Source: Colwellia ponticola (GTDB lineage Bacteria > Pseudomonadota > Gammaproteobacteria > Enterobacterales > Alteromonadaceae). From it: 64,000 bases of DNA. The DNA lies in the NCBI RefSeq assembly GCF_005885605.1, contig NZ_SZVP01000006.1, positions 62,001-126,000 of the forward strand, read 5' to 3'. Below are positions 1 through 10,368 of this stretch, in pieces (the first letter of the stretch is position 1; each line of letters starts with the position of its first letter). A program made the position numbers and the translations under genes. The notes beneath the pieces were generated by a model, which was not told the DNA's origin, searched no databases, and saw nothing but the letters and a program-made list of their open reading frames with translations.

Positions 1-1085
1 GAACGTAAATGAAACAGAAAAATAACGCAAACTAACGCCACAACGGCAAACTCTTCTAATAGCTTGACCGCCAAGTTACTTACCGCGCGTTCAATTAACG
101 CAGAGCGGTCATACACGGTGACCAGTTCGACGCCATCAGGCAGGCCTTTTTTTAACTGTTCGAGTTTGGTTTTTACCCGGTTAATGACTTGCTGAGCATT
201 TTCGCCAAAACGCATTACTACAATACCACCAACGGTTTCACCTTCACCGTTAAGCTCGGCAATACCTCGGCGCATTTGTGGACCAGTGCTTATGTGAGCA
301 ACATCTTTAAGCAATAAAGGCGTGCCATTGTTATTAAGTCCTAAGGGAATATTTTCAAGATCGTCGAGCCCTTTTAAATAACCGGTAGCACGCACCATAT
401 ACTCAGCTTCGGCCATTTCTACTACAGAAGCACCAATTTCTTGGTTGCCTTGTTTAATAGCGGTTTGAATAAGCGATAACGGAATACCAAAAGCGCGTAG
501 TTTGTCAGGATTCACCTGTACTTGGTATTGTTTAACCATACCGCCAAGTGGAGCGACTTCTGAGACCCCTTTTACCGTTTGCAATTCATATTTTAAAAAC
601 CAATCTTGTAAGCTACGTAATTGGCTTAAATCATGTTGTCCGCTTTTGTCGATTAACGCATAAAGGTAAACCCAACCAACACCGGTAGCATCAGGACCTA
701 ATTGTGGCTTTGCCTCACTAGGTAAGTTGGCGGAAACCTGACTTAAATACTCTAATACACGAGAGCGAGCCCAATAAAGATCGGTATCTTCTTCAAAAAT
801 AACATAAACATACGAATCACCAAAAAACGAAAAACCACGCACAGTGACAGCGCCTGGTACTGATAACATGGCGGTTGTAAGCGGATAAGTGACTTGGTCT
901 TGAACCACTTGTGGCGCTTGTCCTGGGTAGCTCGTTTTGATAATAACTTGTACGTCAGATAAATCAGGCAGGGCATCAACAGGGGTATTTTTTATTGCAT
1001 ACAAGCCAGTCCCTACTAAGATCATGGTCGCTAATATCACCAAAAAACGGTTGCCGACCGACCAACGAATAATGGCAGCTATCAT
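1..1085 (-). CDS. cusA: CusA/CzcA-type RND metal efflux pump, N-terminal part (cut by window edge)
   Basis: Inner-membrane RND transporter of a tripartite heavy-metal (copper/silver or related cation) efflux system. The reading frame starts at the ATG at 1083-1085 and runs without a stop to base 1, about 361 codons of a protein usually near 1040 residues. The N-terminus ([18 protein letters not shown]) is the family's first membrane helix. It is followed by the porter-domain stretch [17 protein letters not shown] and by [10 protein letters not shown], both typical of CusA/CzcA rather than drug RND pumps. The start overlaps the stop of cusB in a TAATG junction, so translation is probably coupled. 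Which metal is exported cannot be told from this part. Confidence 0.9.
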   Translation of the reverse strand, partial: MIAAIIRWSVGNRFLVILATMILVGTGLYAIKNTPVDALPDLSDVQVIIKTSYPGQAPQVVQDQVTYPLTTAMLSVPGAVTVRGFSFFGDSYVYVIFEEDTDLYWARSRVLEYLSQVSANLPSEAKPQLGPDATGVGWVYLYALIDKSGQHDLSQLRSLQDWFLKYELQTVKGVSEVAPLGGMVKQYQVQVNPDKLRAFGIPLSLIQTAIKQGNQEIGASVVEMAEAEYMVRATGYLKGLDDLENIPLGLNNNGTPLLLKDVAHISTGPQMRRGIAELNGEGETVGGIVVMRFGENAQQVINRVKTKLEQLKKGLPDGVELVTVYDRSALIERAVSNLAVKLLEEFAVVALVCVIFLFHLR

Positions 1086-2764
1086 TATTTCTCTCCCTGA
1101 TGCATGTTATGGCTCATGTCATCGTTCATATTTGTACTCATGTCAGTATTGGCGTTATGTGAAGTACCGTGAGAGTCATCATGTAAAGAGTCATGTGACA
1201 TACCTTGCTCCATCACCATGGCGTTAACAATAATAAATTCGCCGTTATGAATCTCGAAAGTAAACATCAGATAAGCATCAACAGTAAAAAGTGTTATATC
1301 GACAGCTTCACTGACAATAAAGTCAACACTGGCAGCGGCGCGATCCCACTTGGCAATAGCCTCACGGTCGATAGTGACCATGCGATGATCAGTCATCACC
1401 GCAGTAACCGTACCATGGACAGTGGCTGAGTCAACTTCATTTTTTTGGGGGCTAGCATGGGCATTTTCTTTCGGGGTTTGCTCAACCGCCATACGCTTAA
1501 AATCTGAGTTTTTACTTGATTCTGAATCAAGTAAAAACTGGGCAGAGCTTACCACTTTTTCACCCGCAGAAAGACCTGACAGTATTTCAATATTATGATC
1601 ATCAAAACGACCAATTTGCACCGCAACAGATTTAAAATAACCATCGCCGAGCGCTAACACGACTCGGTTTTGGTGACCCGTGCGAATAACTGCTTCTTTA
1701 GGTATTTGTAAAACAGGTTCTTGGTTACTATCCGTGGCAATGGTAATTTGCGCAAACATGTTTGGTCGTAGCTTATGGTCTGTATTATCAAAATGTAATC
1801 GAACAATACCGGTTCTGGTTATTGGGTCTAGCATCGGGTGTATATGCTCAACGCTACCGCGCCATTGTCTGGCAGGAGAATAATCTAATTGCATGTTGGC
1901 GCTATCGCCCATCGCTACTTTAAAAATATCGTGCTCAAAAACTTCAGCTTTTACCCATACTTGTGACAAATCGACTATTGATAATATATTGCTTTCAGGT
2001 TTTACGTATAAGCCTACTCTAACCGCTAAGCTTTCAATAACGCCATTTTGTGGTGCGTAAAAAGTGACATTACGTTGTATTTCCCTTGCTTTTTTTAAAG
2101 TGTTTATTGCTGATTGCGGGATTTTGAGCGCGATAAGGCGATTTTCAGCCGCGCTAATTAAAGGCTTACTTTTTCTTTCTAAAGCGAGTAGCAATTCCTC
2201 TTGAGCATTGACTAATTCGGGCGAGTAAATATCATAAAGTGGTTGACCTTTGGTGACCGGTTCACCAATGGCATTAATATAAAGTTTTTCAATCCAGCCA
2301 GTAACCCTTGGATTAATATAGACTAATTTTCTTTCATCATAACTGACATAACCAACAGTTTTTATTGTGCTGTTGAGCGCACTATAAGTCGCTGTTGCTG
2401 TACGAACCCCTAAATTGTTAATAACACTTGGCGATATATGAATAGTGCCAACACCTTCATCAATACTATTGTTTTGACTACCATAATAAGGAATTAAGTC
2501 CATGCCCATAGGAGATTTTCCAGGTTGGTCACGGCGATAATTAGCATCCATCGGTGCGACCCAATACAGCGGTTTACTTTCATCAGAGCTAGATGTGCTA
2601 TTAGCCGTATTACCTGTAAGATTATTGTTTAAAGGCTGTACTGGTAATAATTTCAGCACAATCAGGGTGATAATAGCACCAATGAATATGCCTATAGCGA
2701 TGAAGGTAGCGATACGTGTGTTATTACTTGGTTTGTTGTTATCGTTTTTGTGTGAACTAGTCAT
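1085..2764 (-). CDS. cusB: CusB/CzcB-type efflux periplasmic adaptor with C-terminal CusF-like domain
   Basis: Membrane fusion protein linking the RND pump to the outer-membrane channel; 559 residues, longer than E. coli CusB (about 407). One N-terminal membrane helix (about residues 17-41) is followed by a heavy-metal-binding-domain-like stretch ([19 protein letters not shown], about 67-85) in which the usual Cys before Pro-Met is Ala. Barrel-sandwich and beta-barrel adaptor domains follow. The extra C-terminus (about 445-515) resembles CusF, then comes a Met/His-rich tail. In the CusF-like part the Trp survives (AIAKW), but the Met pair that binds Cu(I) in E. coli CusF is missing. It overlaps cusC and cusA by TAATG junctions. 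Confidence 0.88.
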   Translation of the reverse strand: MTSSHKNDNNKPSNNTRIATFIAIGIFIGAIITLIVLKLLPVQPLNNNLTGNTANSTSSSDESKPLYWVAPMDANYRRDQPGKSPMGMDLIPYYGSQNNSIDEGVGTIHISPSVINNLGVRTATATYSALNSTIKTVGYVSYDERKLVYINPRVTGWIEKLYINAIGEPVTKGQPLYDIYSPELVNAQEELLLALERKSKPLISAAENRLIALKIPQSAINTLKKAREIQRNVTFYAPQNGVIESLAVRVGLYVKPESNILSIVDLSQVWVKAEVFEHDIFKVAMGDSANMQLDYSPARQWRGSVEHIHPMLDPITRTGIVRLHFDNTDHKLRPNMFAQITIATDSNQEPVLQIPKEAVIRTGHQNRVVLALGDGYFKSVAVQIGRFDDHNIEILSGLSAGEKVVSSAQFLLDSESSKNSDFKRMAVEQTPKENAHASPQKNEVDSATVHGTVTAVMTDHRMVTIDREAIAKWDRAAASVDFIVSEAVDITLFTVDAYLMFTFEIHNGEFIIVNAMVMEQGMSHDSLHDDSHGTSHNANTDMSTNMNDDMSHNMHQGEK

Positions 2765-4254
2765 TATTTTTCCTCACGTTTAGCAAATGCTTGCTGCTCG
2801 TTTATTGAGCTTTTTTTAACGCTGCTTAGGGTATTTTGTGTTGCCAAACGGTTTGCTAAGCTACCGACAAAGAGGTAATTTAGCTCTAAAATTATTTTCT
2901 GTTCTTCAACGGTAATGTTTAATTGCTCAATTTCAGCATTGAGCACGGCAATACGAGCTCTTACTACGTCTGAAAAATCACCATTATCATTGGTATAGGC
3001 GGTTAATGAAGCTAACGCCTGATTATGTGTTTGTGGCAATAACCTTGTTTGGTAAAGGGTCTGACGATGATGCAGACGCGACAAGCGACCTTGTGCACTG
3101 GAGAATGCACCGAGTAACTGGCGTAGTAATAATATTTTTTCTGTTTTAACCGCTTCAGTGGCTGAAATCGCTGATTTTACCGTCATATCTTGACGATTAT
3201 CAGTAAAGAGTGGTAAATCAAACGTTAGCCCGACAGAGAAAAAATCTGCACGGCTTCTTCCCATAGGATCATCATCGCGATAGCCATAACTAGCAGTAAC
3301 GCCCCATTCAGGTTTATAAGCTTGCTCAGCTAAGTTAACTCCTGTTTTAGTTGCTAAGATTTTTTTATCCAAAGCCATAACGGCTGGGTGCTGAGCAAAG
3401 TAACGCGCGAGCTCATCTACAGATAGCCAGTTAGCGGTAGTGGCTAAGCGTTTATCAGCTAAGTCTTGATAAATTAAAGTTAGCTCTGGTAACTGTGGTG
3501 TTAACTTAAGCACGTGAAACTGATTGAATGTGGTGTTGCTTTGTTGAGCGGTATTACTAAGAAAAGCCATTGATAACCATTGTGACAATCGACCTAAATA
3601 AGCATTTTTTTGCTGCGCCAAAACATCCAGTCTGTCGTCAAGTTGGGTTAATTCAAGTTGCGCCCTTATTATGTCTTGTTGGCGCGTTTTACCTAATGTT
3701 GAAGAATAACTTGCCTGCGCGACACCAACTAATTGCTCGAATAAAGCACGATTTTTTTCTATTAAGGCAATACTCTGTTGTACGCGGTAGGCATCAAGCC
3801 ACAAACTGCCAACGGTTACGGCAACTTGTGCTTCTCTATCGGCTCGCTGAAACGGGTAAGCTTGACTCTGAATACGCAGTTGCTGATTTTTTATTGATAA
3901 ACTATCACCACGGGGGAACATTTGCGTAATGCCTACCTTGAGCTGTGTCATACCTTCTTGAGAAAAATCAAAACCATTGGTTGGTAAATTAGCCAGCGCC
4001 ACTGACATTTTAGGATCAGGTAAGCTAGTAGCGGCGTGACTCATCGCCTCAATAGCTTGTTGTTGGTGCTTGTTACCGTTGAGCCAAGGGTCATTTTTTT
4101 GTGCGGTGTTAATGGTGTTATTAAACGACCAAGCTCTGTTGGGATCAGCAGCTGTGCTTATTGCACTATAGAACAATACTCCCGTTAAGATGAGCGTACT
4201 GACAACACGAGTAATAGCAATGTTTGCTGTCGCTGTAAAAGAAAATGAAAACAT
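2764..4254 (-). CDS. cusC: CusC/CzcC-type outer-membrane efflux channel (TolC family)
   Basis: Outer-membrane factor of the metal efflux pump, first gene of the cusCBA-like operon; 496 residues. The N-terminus carries a hydrophobic export signal ending near AISTAA. The body has two TolC-type repeats rich in Gln, Ala and Leu coiled-coil helices, with strands such as VTASYGYRDDD. The ATG at 4254 is preceded by a strong Shine-Dalgarno (AGGAGG, about 6 bases upstream), which fixes the start. The stop overlaps the cusB ATG. A CzcC rather than CusC specificity is possible. Confidence 0.85.
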   Translation of the reverse strand: MFSFSFTATANIAITRVVSTLILTGVLFYSAISTAADPNRAWSFNNTINTAQKNDPWLNGNKHQQQAIEAMSHAATSLPDPKMSVALANLPTNGFDFSQEGMTQLKVGITQMFPRGDSLSIKNQQLRIQSQAYPFQRADREAQVAVTVGSLWLDAYRVQQSIALIEKNRALFEQLVGVAQASYSSTLGKTRQQDIIRAQLELTQLDDRLDVLAQQKNAYLGRLSQWLSMAFLSNTAQQSNTTFNQFHVLKLTPQLPELTLIYQDLADKRLATTANWLSVDELARYFAQHPAVMALDKKILATKTGVNLAEQAYKPEWGVTASYGYRDDDPMGRSRADFFSVGLTFDLPLFTDNRQDMTVKSAISATEAVKTEKILLLRQLLGAFSSAQGRLSRLHHRQTLYQTRLLPQTHNQALASLTAYTNDNGDFSDVVRARIAVLNAEIEQLNITVEEQKIILELNYLFVGSLANRLATQNTLSSVKKSSINEQQAFAKREEK

Positions 4255-4590
4255 AACTCCCTCCTAGGGGGAATATTTTACCGAATAGCTGATTTACACT
4301 AATTACATTAATTACCTGAACATTTTTACCATTTAAAACAATAAGATAAGGTGTTATTTCTTTAATAGTTAACGCTACACGGATGTAGTTTATTAGACAA
4401 TGTACGAGCACATTGTTCTGAATAACTCGTTATAAAATAAAAGCCTGTATTTGTTTTTTTCCTAGGTATAACGTAGATTACTTAATTAACGAACCTGGTC
4501 TTATCAGCGAAATTGCGATAATTTTTTACTGTTTAATGGAGATTTCTGCTACTTGATAAGCAGCAAAATCAAGACGTAATGAGGCCGTAA
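4255..4590. other. Intergenic region upstream of the efflux operon
   Basis: 336 bases without a supported gene. It must contain the promoter of the minus-strand efflux operon. I looked for a CueR-type dyad or a CusR-type box and did not find a convincing one. Apart from the cusC ribosome binding site at its left end I see nothing further. Confidence 0.4.
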
Positions 4591-4938
4591 CTAGCTCAGT
4601 ATTGGTGGTCTATAAAGTGAGGAGGGGGTTTGACTAACAGTTAACACCTTGGTTAATGCTATTTTAGTGGTTGTAGCAAAAATTGGCGTGTAAGTGATTA
4701 TTGCTGAAAATGCCGAGACGGTAGAGCAACTACTGGTTAAACAGTCACACTCTTGTGCACAGCAATCGTCAGTAGTCATAGCAGCCATATCATGCGCTGA
4801 ATCGTCAGCTGCCATCATATGGTGTGTGTTACTTGTCGATGGTGCTTTAGTCATTGCTTGCATACTGACCATATTATAAAACATAGACATAGATGCCATT
4901 GATTGACCGATAAAGATCAAACAAAATAATAACACCAT
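4591..4938 (-). CDS. Small exported Met/His/Cys-rich protein, putative metal-related
   Basis: About 115 residues from the ATG at 4936-4938; in-frame TTG (4971) and GTG (4965) codons upstream are possible starts and would put a Lys before the hydrophobic segment. MVLLFCLIFIGQSMA looks like a signal peptide. The mature part is rich in Met, His and Cys (HHMMAADD, DDCCAQECDC) and ends in LYRPPILS, a tail I associate with DUF2946/CopL-like proteins near copper-resistance genes. It is transcribed in the same direction as the efflux operon 336 bases downstream. A periplasmic metal-binding role is inference from composition and place. Confidence 0.6.
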   Translation of the reverse strand: MVLLFCLIFIGQSMASMSMFYNMVSMQAMTKAPSTSNTHHMMAADDSAHDMAAMTTDDCCAQECDCLTSSCSTVSAFSAIITYTPIFATTTKIALTKVLTVSQTPSSLYRPPILS

Positions 4939-5069
4939 GGTGGTTTTATTGATAAAAGTAGGCACAAGCAACAGTTAGGTTATATAAAAGACACGTTAAT
5001 TTTAGCACTATTAAAAACAATATATCAACAGTCCCAATAGTTAGCTGATTTAATTTATTGTTAACAGAT

Positions 5070-5119
5070 GTAAAAATATAATGAACCAATAAACATAGTG
5101 TTATTGGTTCATTATATTA
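5070..5119 (-). terminator. Terminator-like long hairpin at the end of the ilv operon
   Basis: An 18-bp perfect stem (5075-5092 with 5101-5118) around an 8-base loop. Read on the minus strand it lies about 60 bases after the ilvA stop and is followed by a T run, so it probably terminates ilvGMEDA. The stem is AT-rich. Confidence 0.65.
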
Positions 5120-5176
5120 AGTAGCGGCAAAGTAACTAAAAAGAAATTAAAAGCTTATTAAAAATCAGTTAAAACA

Positions 5177-6745
5177 TTAATTCAAAAATGTTTGGTAAGC
5201 AGGGTTGTCAGTTTCTTCTTGGCATTGATAACCAAGGGTCTCAATATGCTGAAAAAACTCTTCTTGCTGGCTATTGTCAAGATTAAAACCGGCAAGTACC
5301 TGTCCAAAGGCTGCGCCATGATTGCGATAATGAAACAAGGTGATATTCCAATGTTCGCCCATCGCGGCTAAAAACGTTTCTAAGGCGCCAGGGTACTCGG
5401 GAAATTCAAAACTAAATAAACGCTCATTGTCACTAATATCCGGAGTATTAGGGTTTTTACCACCAATCATGTAGCGAAGATGTAACTTAGCTAATTCATT
5501 ATCGGTTAAATCCTTTACTTGATAATCTGCGTTTAGTAGTCCTTGCAGTAACTCTTGATGCTCTTGAGCACTACCGCCAAGACGAACACCAACAAACACT
5601 TCCGCACTCGCTTTATCTGAATATCGATAATTAAACTCAGTGATCGCGCGGTTGCCTATTGCTTGGCAAAAATTCTTAAAGCTACCTTTTTCTTCAGGGA
5701 TTGTGACCGCTAAAATAGCTTCTTTTTTCTCGCCTAATTCACAGCGCTCAGATATATAGCGCAAGGTATGAAAATTCATATTCGCGCCAGAGAGAATGGC
5801 TGCTAAAGATTCACCACCTTTGCTGGTCATGCAATATTTTTGTAATCCAGCCAAAGAAAGTGCTCCAGCGGGCTCAGCAATAACACGTGTCTGCTCGAAG
5901 ATGTCTTTGATTGAAGTACAAATTTCATCAGTAGTTACCGTAATGACTTCATCACAATAGTGCTTAATTAAATTAAAGGTATTTTCGCCAATACGTTTTA
6001 CCGCGACACCATCAGCAAATAAACCTACTTGGGTAAGATCTACCGGCTTGCCGGCGTCAAAGGCCGCTTTTAAACAGGCAGAATCTTCTGCTTCAACACC
6101 AATAATTTTAGTTTTTGGGCTAAGTTGCTTTAAATATACCGACATACCCGCGAGTAAACCACCGCCGCCAACAGGAATAAAAACTACATCGGCATGAGGT
6201 AATTGCTGTAATAACTCTTTAGCCACTGTGCCTTGACCGACAATAACATCAACATCATCAAAGGGATGAACAAGGGTTTTGCTCTCAGCTTTAGCATACT
6301 CAATAGAAGCCGCTTGTGCTTCATTAAAGCTATTACCCACTAGGCGCACTTCACCACCAAAGCGTCGTACATTATCGACTTTAATATCCGGTGTGGTTTT
6401 AGGCATAACAATAGTTGCTTTAATCCCCAGTTTTTTTGCCGCAAGCGCTAAGCCTTGTGCATGGTTACCAGCCGATGCTGCAATAACACCGTGAATGCAC
6501 TGTTCTTCACTAAGGTTATTAAGTTTGTTATAAGCGCCGCGTAACTTAAACGAATGCACGGGTTGTTGATCTTCACGTTTTAAATATATTTGATTATTTA
6601 AGCGCGTTGATAATTTAGTTAGGTGTGTTAATTCGGTTTCAACGGCGAGATCATAAATAGGAGCTAACAAAATGCGTCTTAAGTAATCTAATTGTGTGGC
6701 TTGTGTTGATTTTTCATCAGCGAGTGGCGCTTGTGTTTCTGTCAT
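5177..6745 (-). CDS. ilvA: Threonine ammonia-lyase (biosynthetic threonine deaminase)
   Basis: Converts L-threonine to 2-oxobutanoate and ammonia, the committed step to isoleucine; PLP enzyme, cytosolic tetramer. 522 residues, close to E. coli IlvA (514). The PLP lysine is in HSFKLRG (K67) and the phosphate-binding loop is VGGGGLLAG near residue 193. The C-terminal third has two ACT-like regulatory domains (starting near EKKEAILAVTIPEEKGSF and near ERLFSFEFPEYPGAL), which marks the isoleucine-inhibited biosynthetic form, not catabolic TdcB. It is the last gene of ilvLGMEDA. Confidence 0.96.
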   Translation of the reverse strand: MTETQAPLADEKSTQATQLDYLRRILLAPIYDLAVETELTHLTKLSTRLNNQIYLKREDQQPVHSFKLRGAYNKLNNLSEEQCIHGVIAASAGNHAQGLALAAKKLGIKATIVMPKTTPDIKVDNVRRFGGEVRLVGNSFNEAQAASIEYAKAESKTLVHPFDDVDVIVGQGTVAKELLQQLPHADVVFIPVGGGGLLAGMSVYLKQLSPKTKIIGVEAEDSACLKAAFDAGKPVDLTQVGLFADGVAVKRIGENTFNLIKHYCDEVITVTTDEICTSIKDIFEQTRVIAEPAGALSLAGLQKYCMTSKGGESLAAILSGANMNFHTLRYISERCELGEKKEAILAVTIPEEKGSFKNFCQAIGNRAITEFNYRYSDKASAEVFVGVRLGGSAQEHQELLQGLLNADYQVKDLTDNELAKLHLRYMIGGKNPNTPDISDNERLFSFEFPEYPGALETFLAAMGEHWNITLFHYRNHGAAFGQVLAGFNLDNSQQEEFFQHIETLGYQCQEETDNPAYQTFLN

Positions 6746-6918
6746 GGGATTGCCTAAATTACTTTAAAATATAGTGTTAATACCTAATCTCAGTAAGTAA
6801 TGAAATGGGTATAACGATGAAATTGTCATCATTGAGGTGGTTTATCTAAGCTCTATTTGCTCTACGGAATAAAAATCAGCTTGCCGATAATAACACCCGG
6901 GCATGACACCATCAAACT

Positions 6919-6957
6919 AATGGCGTTAGCAAGATTGTTTCTTTGCTAACGCCATTT
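6919..6957. other. Stem-loop between ilvD and ilvA
   Basis: GGCGTTAGCAA and TTGCTAACGCC form an 11-bp or longer stem in the 228-base ilvD-ilvA gap. On the minus (operon) strand no U run follows, so read-through with mRNA protection or processing is likelier than termination. The T run after it lies on the plus strand, where no gene precedes it. Confidence 0.45.
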
Positions 6958-6973
6958 TTATTATGCAAGTCGA

Positions 6974-8833
6974 TTAATCGACTAAACCATCAAGTAATGC
7001 ACGGTTACGTACCGCACCTTTATCAGCACTTGTTGCTAACATGGCGTAGTTTTTAAGTGCATAGCTAATTGGACGAACACGATCTGCAGGTTTCCAAGCA
7101 TTTTTGCCTTTGGCTACCATGGCAGCACGACGCGTATCAAGTTCAGCTTCAGATACTTGTAAAGTGATTTCACGCGTAGGAATATCAATATGAATGATAT
7201 CACCTTGTTCAACTAAAGCGATGGTGCCGCCGTCAGCTGCTTCAGGAGAAACATGACCAATAGATAAGCCAGAAGTACCACCAGAGAAACGACCATCAGT
7301 CAATAAAGCACAAGCTTTCCCTAAGCCCATAGACTTTAAGTAAGTGGTTGGGTAAAGCATTTCTTGCATGCCTGGTCCGCCTTTAGGGCCTTCATAGCGA
7401 ATAACGACTACTTCACCAGCAACAACTTTACCATCAAGAATACCCGCTACCGCATCATCTTGACTTTCAAAAATATGCGCAGGACCTGTAAACACTAGGT
7501 TATCGTCACTTACGCCCGCTGTTTTAACAACACAGCCATCTACCGCAATGTTACCAGATAGTACTGCTAAACCACCCTCTAATGAGAATGCATTATCAAT
7601 GCTACGGATACAGCCATTCGCTCTATCGTCATCTAAGGTATCCCAACGACAATCTTGGCTAAAGGCTTTAGTGGTACGAATGCCAGCAGGTCCAGCACGA
7701 TAGAATTTTTTAACGTCTTCATCGTCAGTTACTTTGATATCATATTTAGCGATAACATCAGCTAACGTCGTTCCTAATACGTTTGGCACGTCAGTTGTTA
7801 GTAAGTTAGCACGGGCTAATTCACCTAAAATTGCAATAACGCCACCGGCGCGATGGACATCTTCCATATGGTATTCAGGTGTCGATGGCGCAACTTTACA
7901 CAGTTGCGGAACTTCACGTGATAATTTATCCATATCGTCCATGGTGTAATCAATTTCTGCTTCTTGTGCGATAGCCAGTAGATGCAAAATAGTATTGGTT
8001 GAGCCACCCATCGCAATGTCTAAACACATAGCGTTAGCGAACGAAGCTTTGTTAGCAATGTTGCGAGGTAGTGCAGAGTCATCATTGTCTTGATAATAAC
8101 GCTTTGTTAGTTCAACAATTTGTTTGCCGGCATTTAAAAATAAGTCTTTGCGATCAGCATGAGTGGCTAACATTGAACCGTTACCAGGTAGTGCTAAGCC
8201 AAGTGCTTCAGCTAAACAGTTCATCGAGTTAGCGGTGAACATACCTGAACATGAGCCACAGGTTGGACAGGCAGAGCGTTCTATTTTATCACTGTCTTCA
8301 TCACTTACTGTTGGATCTGCGCCTTGGATCATGGCATCAACTAAATCAAGCTTGATGATTTGGTCGCTCAATTTGGTTTTACCGGCTTCCATTGGGCCAC
8401 CAGAAACAAAAATAACAGGGATGTTTAAGCGCATTGCCGCCATCATCATGCCAGGGGTAATTTTGTCACAGTTAGAAATACAAACCATGGCATCAGCACA
8501 ATGAGCATTAACCATATACTCTACTGAGTCGGCGATTAAATCACGAGATGGTAAGCTATAAAGCATGCCAGAGTGACCCATAGCAATACCATCATCTACG
8601 GCAATGGTATTAAATTCTTTAGCAACGCCGCCAGCTTCTTCAATAGCGCCAGCCACTAATTGTCCCATGTCTTTTAAATGTACATGACCCGGTACAAATT
8701 GGGTGAAAGAGTTTACTACAGCAATAATCGGCTTGCCAAAATCGCCGTCTGTCATACCTGTTGCACGCCATAGGGCACGAGCACCGGCCATATTACGGCC
8801 TTGAGTAGAAGTTGCTGATCTTAATTTAGGCAT
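6974..8833 (-). CDS. ilvD: Dihydroxy-acid dehydratase
   Basis: Fe-S enzyme that dehydrates 2,3-dihydroxy-isovalerate and 2,3-dihydroxy-3-methylvalerate in valine, leucine and isoleucine synthesis. From the ATG at 8833 the protein begins [17 protein letters not shown], matching the E. coli start MPKYRSAT; an ATG five codons upstream (8848) is possible but has no Shine-Dalgarno. About 619 residues. Cluster ligand motifs are visible: [12 protein letters not shown] and [19 protein letters not shown]. The C-terminal [20 protein letters not shown] is the family signature. It lies between ilvE and ilvA. Confidence 0.96.
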   Translation of the reverse strand: MPKLRSATSTQGRNMAGARALWRATGMTDGDFGKPIIAVVNSFTQFVPGHVHLKDMGQLVAGAIEEAGGVAKEFNTIAVDDGIAMGHSGMLYSLPSRDLIADSVEYMVNAHCADAMVCISNCDKITPGMMMAAMRLNIPVIFVSGGPMEAGKTKLSDQIIKLDLVDAMIQGADPTVSDEDSDKIERSACPTCGSCSGMFTANSMNCLAEALGLALPGNGSMLATHADRKDLFLNAGKQIVELTKRYYQDNDDSALPRNIANKASFANAMCLDIAMGGSTNTILHLLAIAQEAEIDYTMDDMDKLSREVPQLCKVAPSTPEYHMEDVHRAGGVIAILGELARANLLTTDVPNVLGTTLADVIAKYDIKVTDDEDVKKFYRAGPAGIRTTKAFSQDCRWDTLDDDRANGCIRSIDNAFSLEGGLAVLSGNIAVDGCVVKTAGVSDDNLVFTGPAHIFESQDDAVAGILDGKVVAGEVVVIRYEGPKGGPGMQEMLYPTTYLKSMGLGKACALLTDGRFSGGTSGLSIGHVSPEAADGGTIALVEQGDIIHIDIPTREITLQVSEAELDTRRAAMVAKGKNAWKPADRVRPISYALKNYAMLATSADKGAVRNRALLDGLVD

Positions 8834-8994
8834 GATGTTGGTATCCATTATAAAAGGTGGAAAGATTTTTAATAACTCTTTATAGGCTTATTAAAGATTT
8901 AGTAAAATAAATTTTATTTTGAAAAATATTTTAGAGAAGAGCTATAGCGCGGTTAAATACTTTTAAAAATAAAACCTTATTTGATTAATAATTT

Positions 8995-9046
8995 GCACAC
9001 TTATATCTTTAGATATGCCTTGAGAGCATAGGCAATATAAGTGTGC
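8995..9046. other. Stem-loop between ilvE and ilvD
   Basis: GCACACTTATAT (8995-9006) pairs perfectly with ATATAAGTGTGC (9035-9046), a 12-bp stem in the 237-base gap between the ilvE stop and the ilvD ATG. There is no U run on the operon strand. It is probably an mRNA processing or stabilising structure. Confidence 0.45.
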
Positions 9047-9070
9047 TGAAGCTGGAAAGATACGTAACGG

Positions 9071-9997
9071 TTATGCTACTGGCTCTAACCAACCCCATTT
9101 ATCTTCCGTAGTGCCATCAAAAATACCAAAGAAAGCATCCTGTAAGGCTTTAGTAATTGGACCACGAGAACCAGTACCGACAGGTAATCCGTCAACCGTT
9201 TTAACCGGCACAATTTCAGTCGCTGTACCCGTCATGAAAAATTCATCAGCAATATATAATGCATCACGCGCAATGCTTTCTTCGCGTACTTCATAACCTA
9301 AATCAGCAGCTAATGTCATAACTACGTCACGTGTTAATCCAGTTAAAATAGAAGCTGAACTAGGCGGCGTATAGATGACACCTTTACTGACTAAAAATAA
9401 GTTTTGTCCTGCACCTTCACTTACTAGGTTATTTACGTCTAACGCAATCCCTTCAGTGTAGCCGTGGCGGTGAGCTTCAGTTGAAATAAGTTGTGAAGAT
9501 AAATAGTTACCACCTGCTTTTGCGGCAGTAGGCATAGTATTTGGTGCTAGACGATTCCAGCTAGAAACACCCACATCAACGCCATTTTCAATAGCGTCCG
9601 CACCTAAATAAGCTTCCCAGCTAAATGCTGCAATCATAGCATCAGCTACAGCATCTAATGGTGGACGTAAACCCATGCCAATATCACCTAAGAAAAATAG
9701 AGGGCGTAAGTAAGCTGACTTTAGGTTGTTTTTAACGACGGAGTCTTTACATGCTTGAATAATTTCTTGTTGAGTAAAGGGGATATTCATACGGTAAATT
9801 TTTGCCGAATTAAAAAGACGCGCGATATGTTCTTCTAAACGAAAAATACAGGTTCCTTTATGTGTTTCGTAGGCACGAATACCTTCAAAAACTGAAGAGC
9901 CGTAGTGTAATGCGTGACTCATGACGTGAACCGTAGCATTTTGCCACGGCATTAATTCACCATTAAACCAAATTAAGTCTGCGTTTACTTTAGCCAT
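9071..9997 (-). CDS. ilvE: Branched-chain amino acid aminotransferase
   Basis: PLP-dependent fold-type IV transaminase doing the last step of valine, leucine and isoleucine synthesis. 308 residues, the same size as E. coli IlvE (309). Visible landmarks are HYGSSVFEGIRAYETHKG near the N-terminus, PTAAKAGGNYLSS with K160 as the likely PLP lysine, and LVSEGAGQNLFLV and TGTATEIVPV in the cofactor and substrate pocket. The ATG follows AGGAAAAG. It lies between ilvM and ilvD in the operon. Confidence 0.96.
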   Translation of the reverse strand: MAKVNADLIWFNGELMPWQNATVHVMSHALHYGSSVFEGIRAYETHKGTCIFRLEEHIARLFNSAKIYRMNIPFTQQEIIQACKDSVVKNNLKSAYLRPLFFLGDIGMGLRPPLDAVADAMIAAFSWEAYLGADAIENGVDVGVSSWNRLAPNTMPTAAKAGGNYLSSQLISTEAHRHGYTEGIALDVNNLVSEGAGQNLFLVSKGVIYTPPSSASILTGLTRDVVMTLAADLGYEVREESIARDALYIADEFFMTGTATEIVPVKTVDGLPVGTGSRGPITKALQDAFFGIFDGTTEDKWGWLEPVA

Positions 9998-10109
9998 TAT
10001 CTTTTCCTAATTTTGTGCTCTGCGGTAATTGACGTTACTCTACATATGAGTAACGTCAATTAATAGGAGCGAATTTTTATTACACAGCGCTGTTTCAATG
10101 CTGTATCTT

Positions 10110-10367
10110 TTACAGTCTACTATTGTCTACTTTGACACCTTTGATGTCGATCAATTTATTAATTTGATCAACAAGCAAAGTAATAGGGCGCTCGCTACTA
10201 ACACTCATGGTGATGGTGGCTTCATTGTTACCTGTATTGACTTCAGCATTAATACCGTTAATGAGAAAGCCGCGATAACGAGTTACTTGTAAAATACGCT
10301 CTAGTACCACTTGTTTATCATCAGCCATAATGATTAATTGATACTTATTTAGTGTTATAGGCTTCAT
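10110..10367 (-). CDS. ilvM: Acetolactate synthase II small (regulatory) subunit
   Basis: ACT-domain partner of IlvG; 85 residues. The ATG at 10367 lies one base after the ilvG stop (TAACATG) and about 9 bases after GGAGG; a GTG at 10376 inside the ilvG end is too close to that Shine-Dalgarno to be preferred. The sequence pattern (LERILQVTRYRGFLINGI, then DQINKLIDIKGVKV) follows E. coli IlvM (LERVLRVVRHRGF, then LNKLVDVAHV). Coupled translation with ilvG is expected. Confidence 0.88.
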   Translation of the reverse strand: MKPITLNKYQLIIMADDKQVVLERILQVTRYRGFLINGINAEVNTGNNEATITMSVSSERPITLLVDQINKLIDIKGVKVDNSRL

Positions 10368-10368
10368 G

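Noticed and set aside
6919-6957. Terminator between ilvD and ilvA
   Set aside because: The T run is on the plus strand only, where there is no gene to terminate; on the operon strand it lacks a U run.
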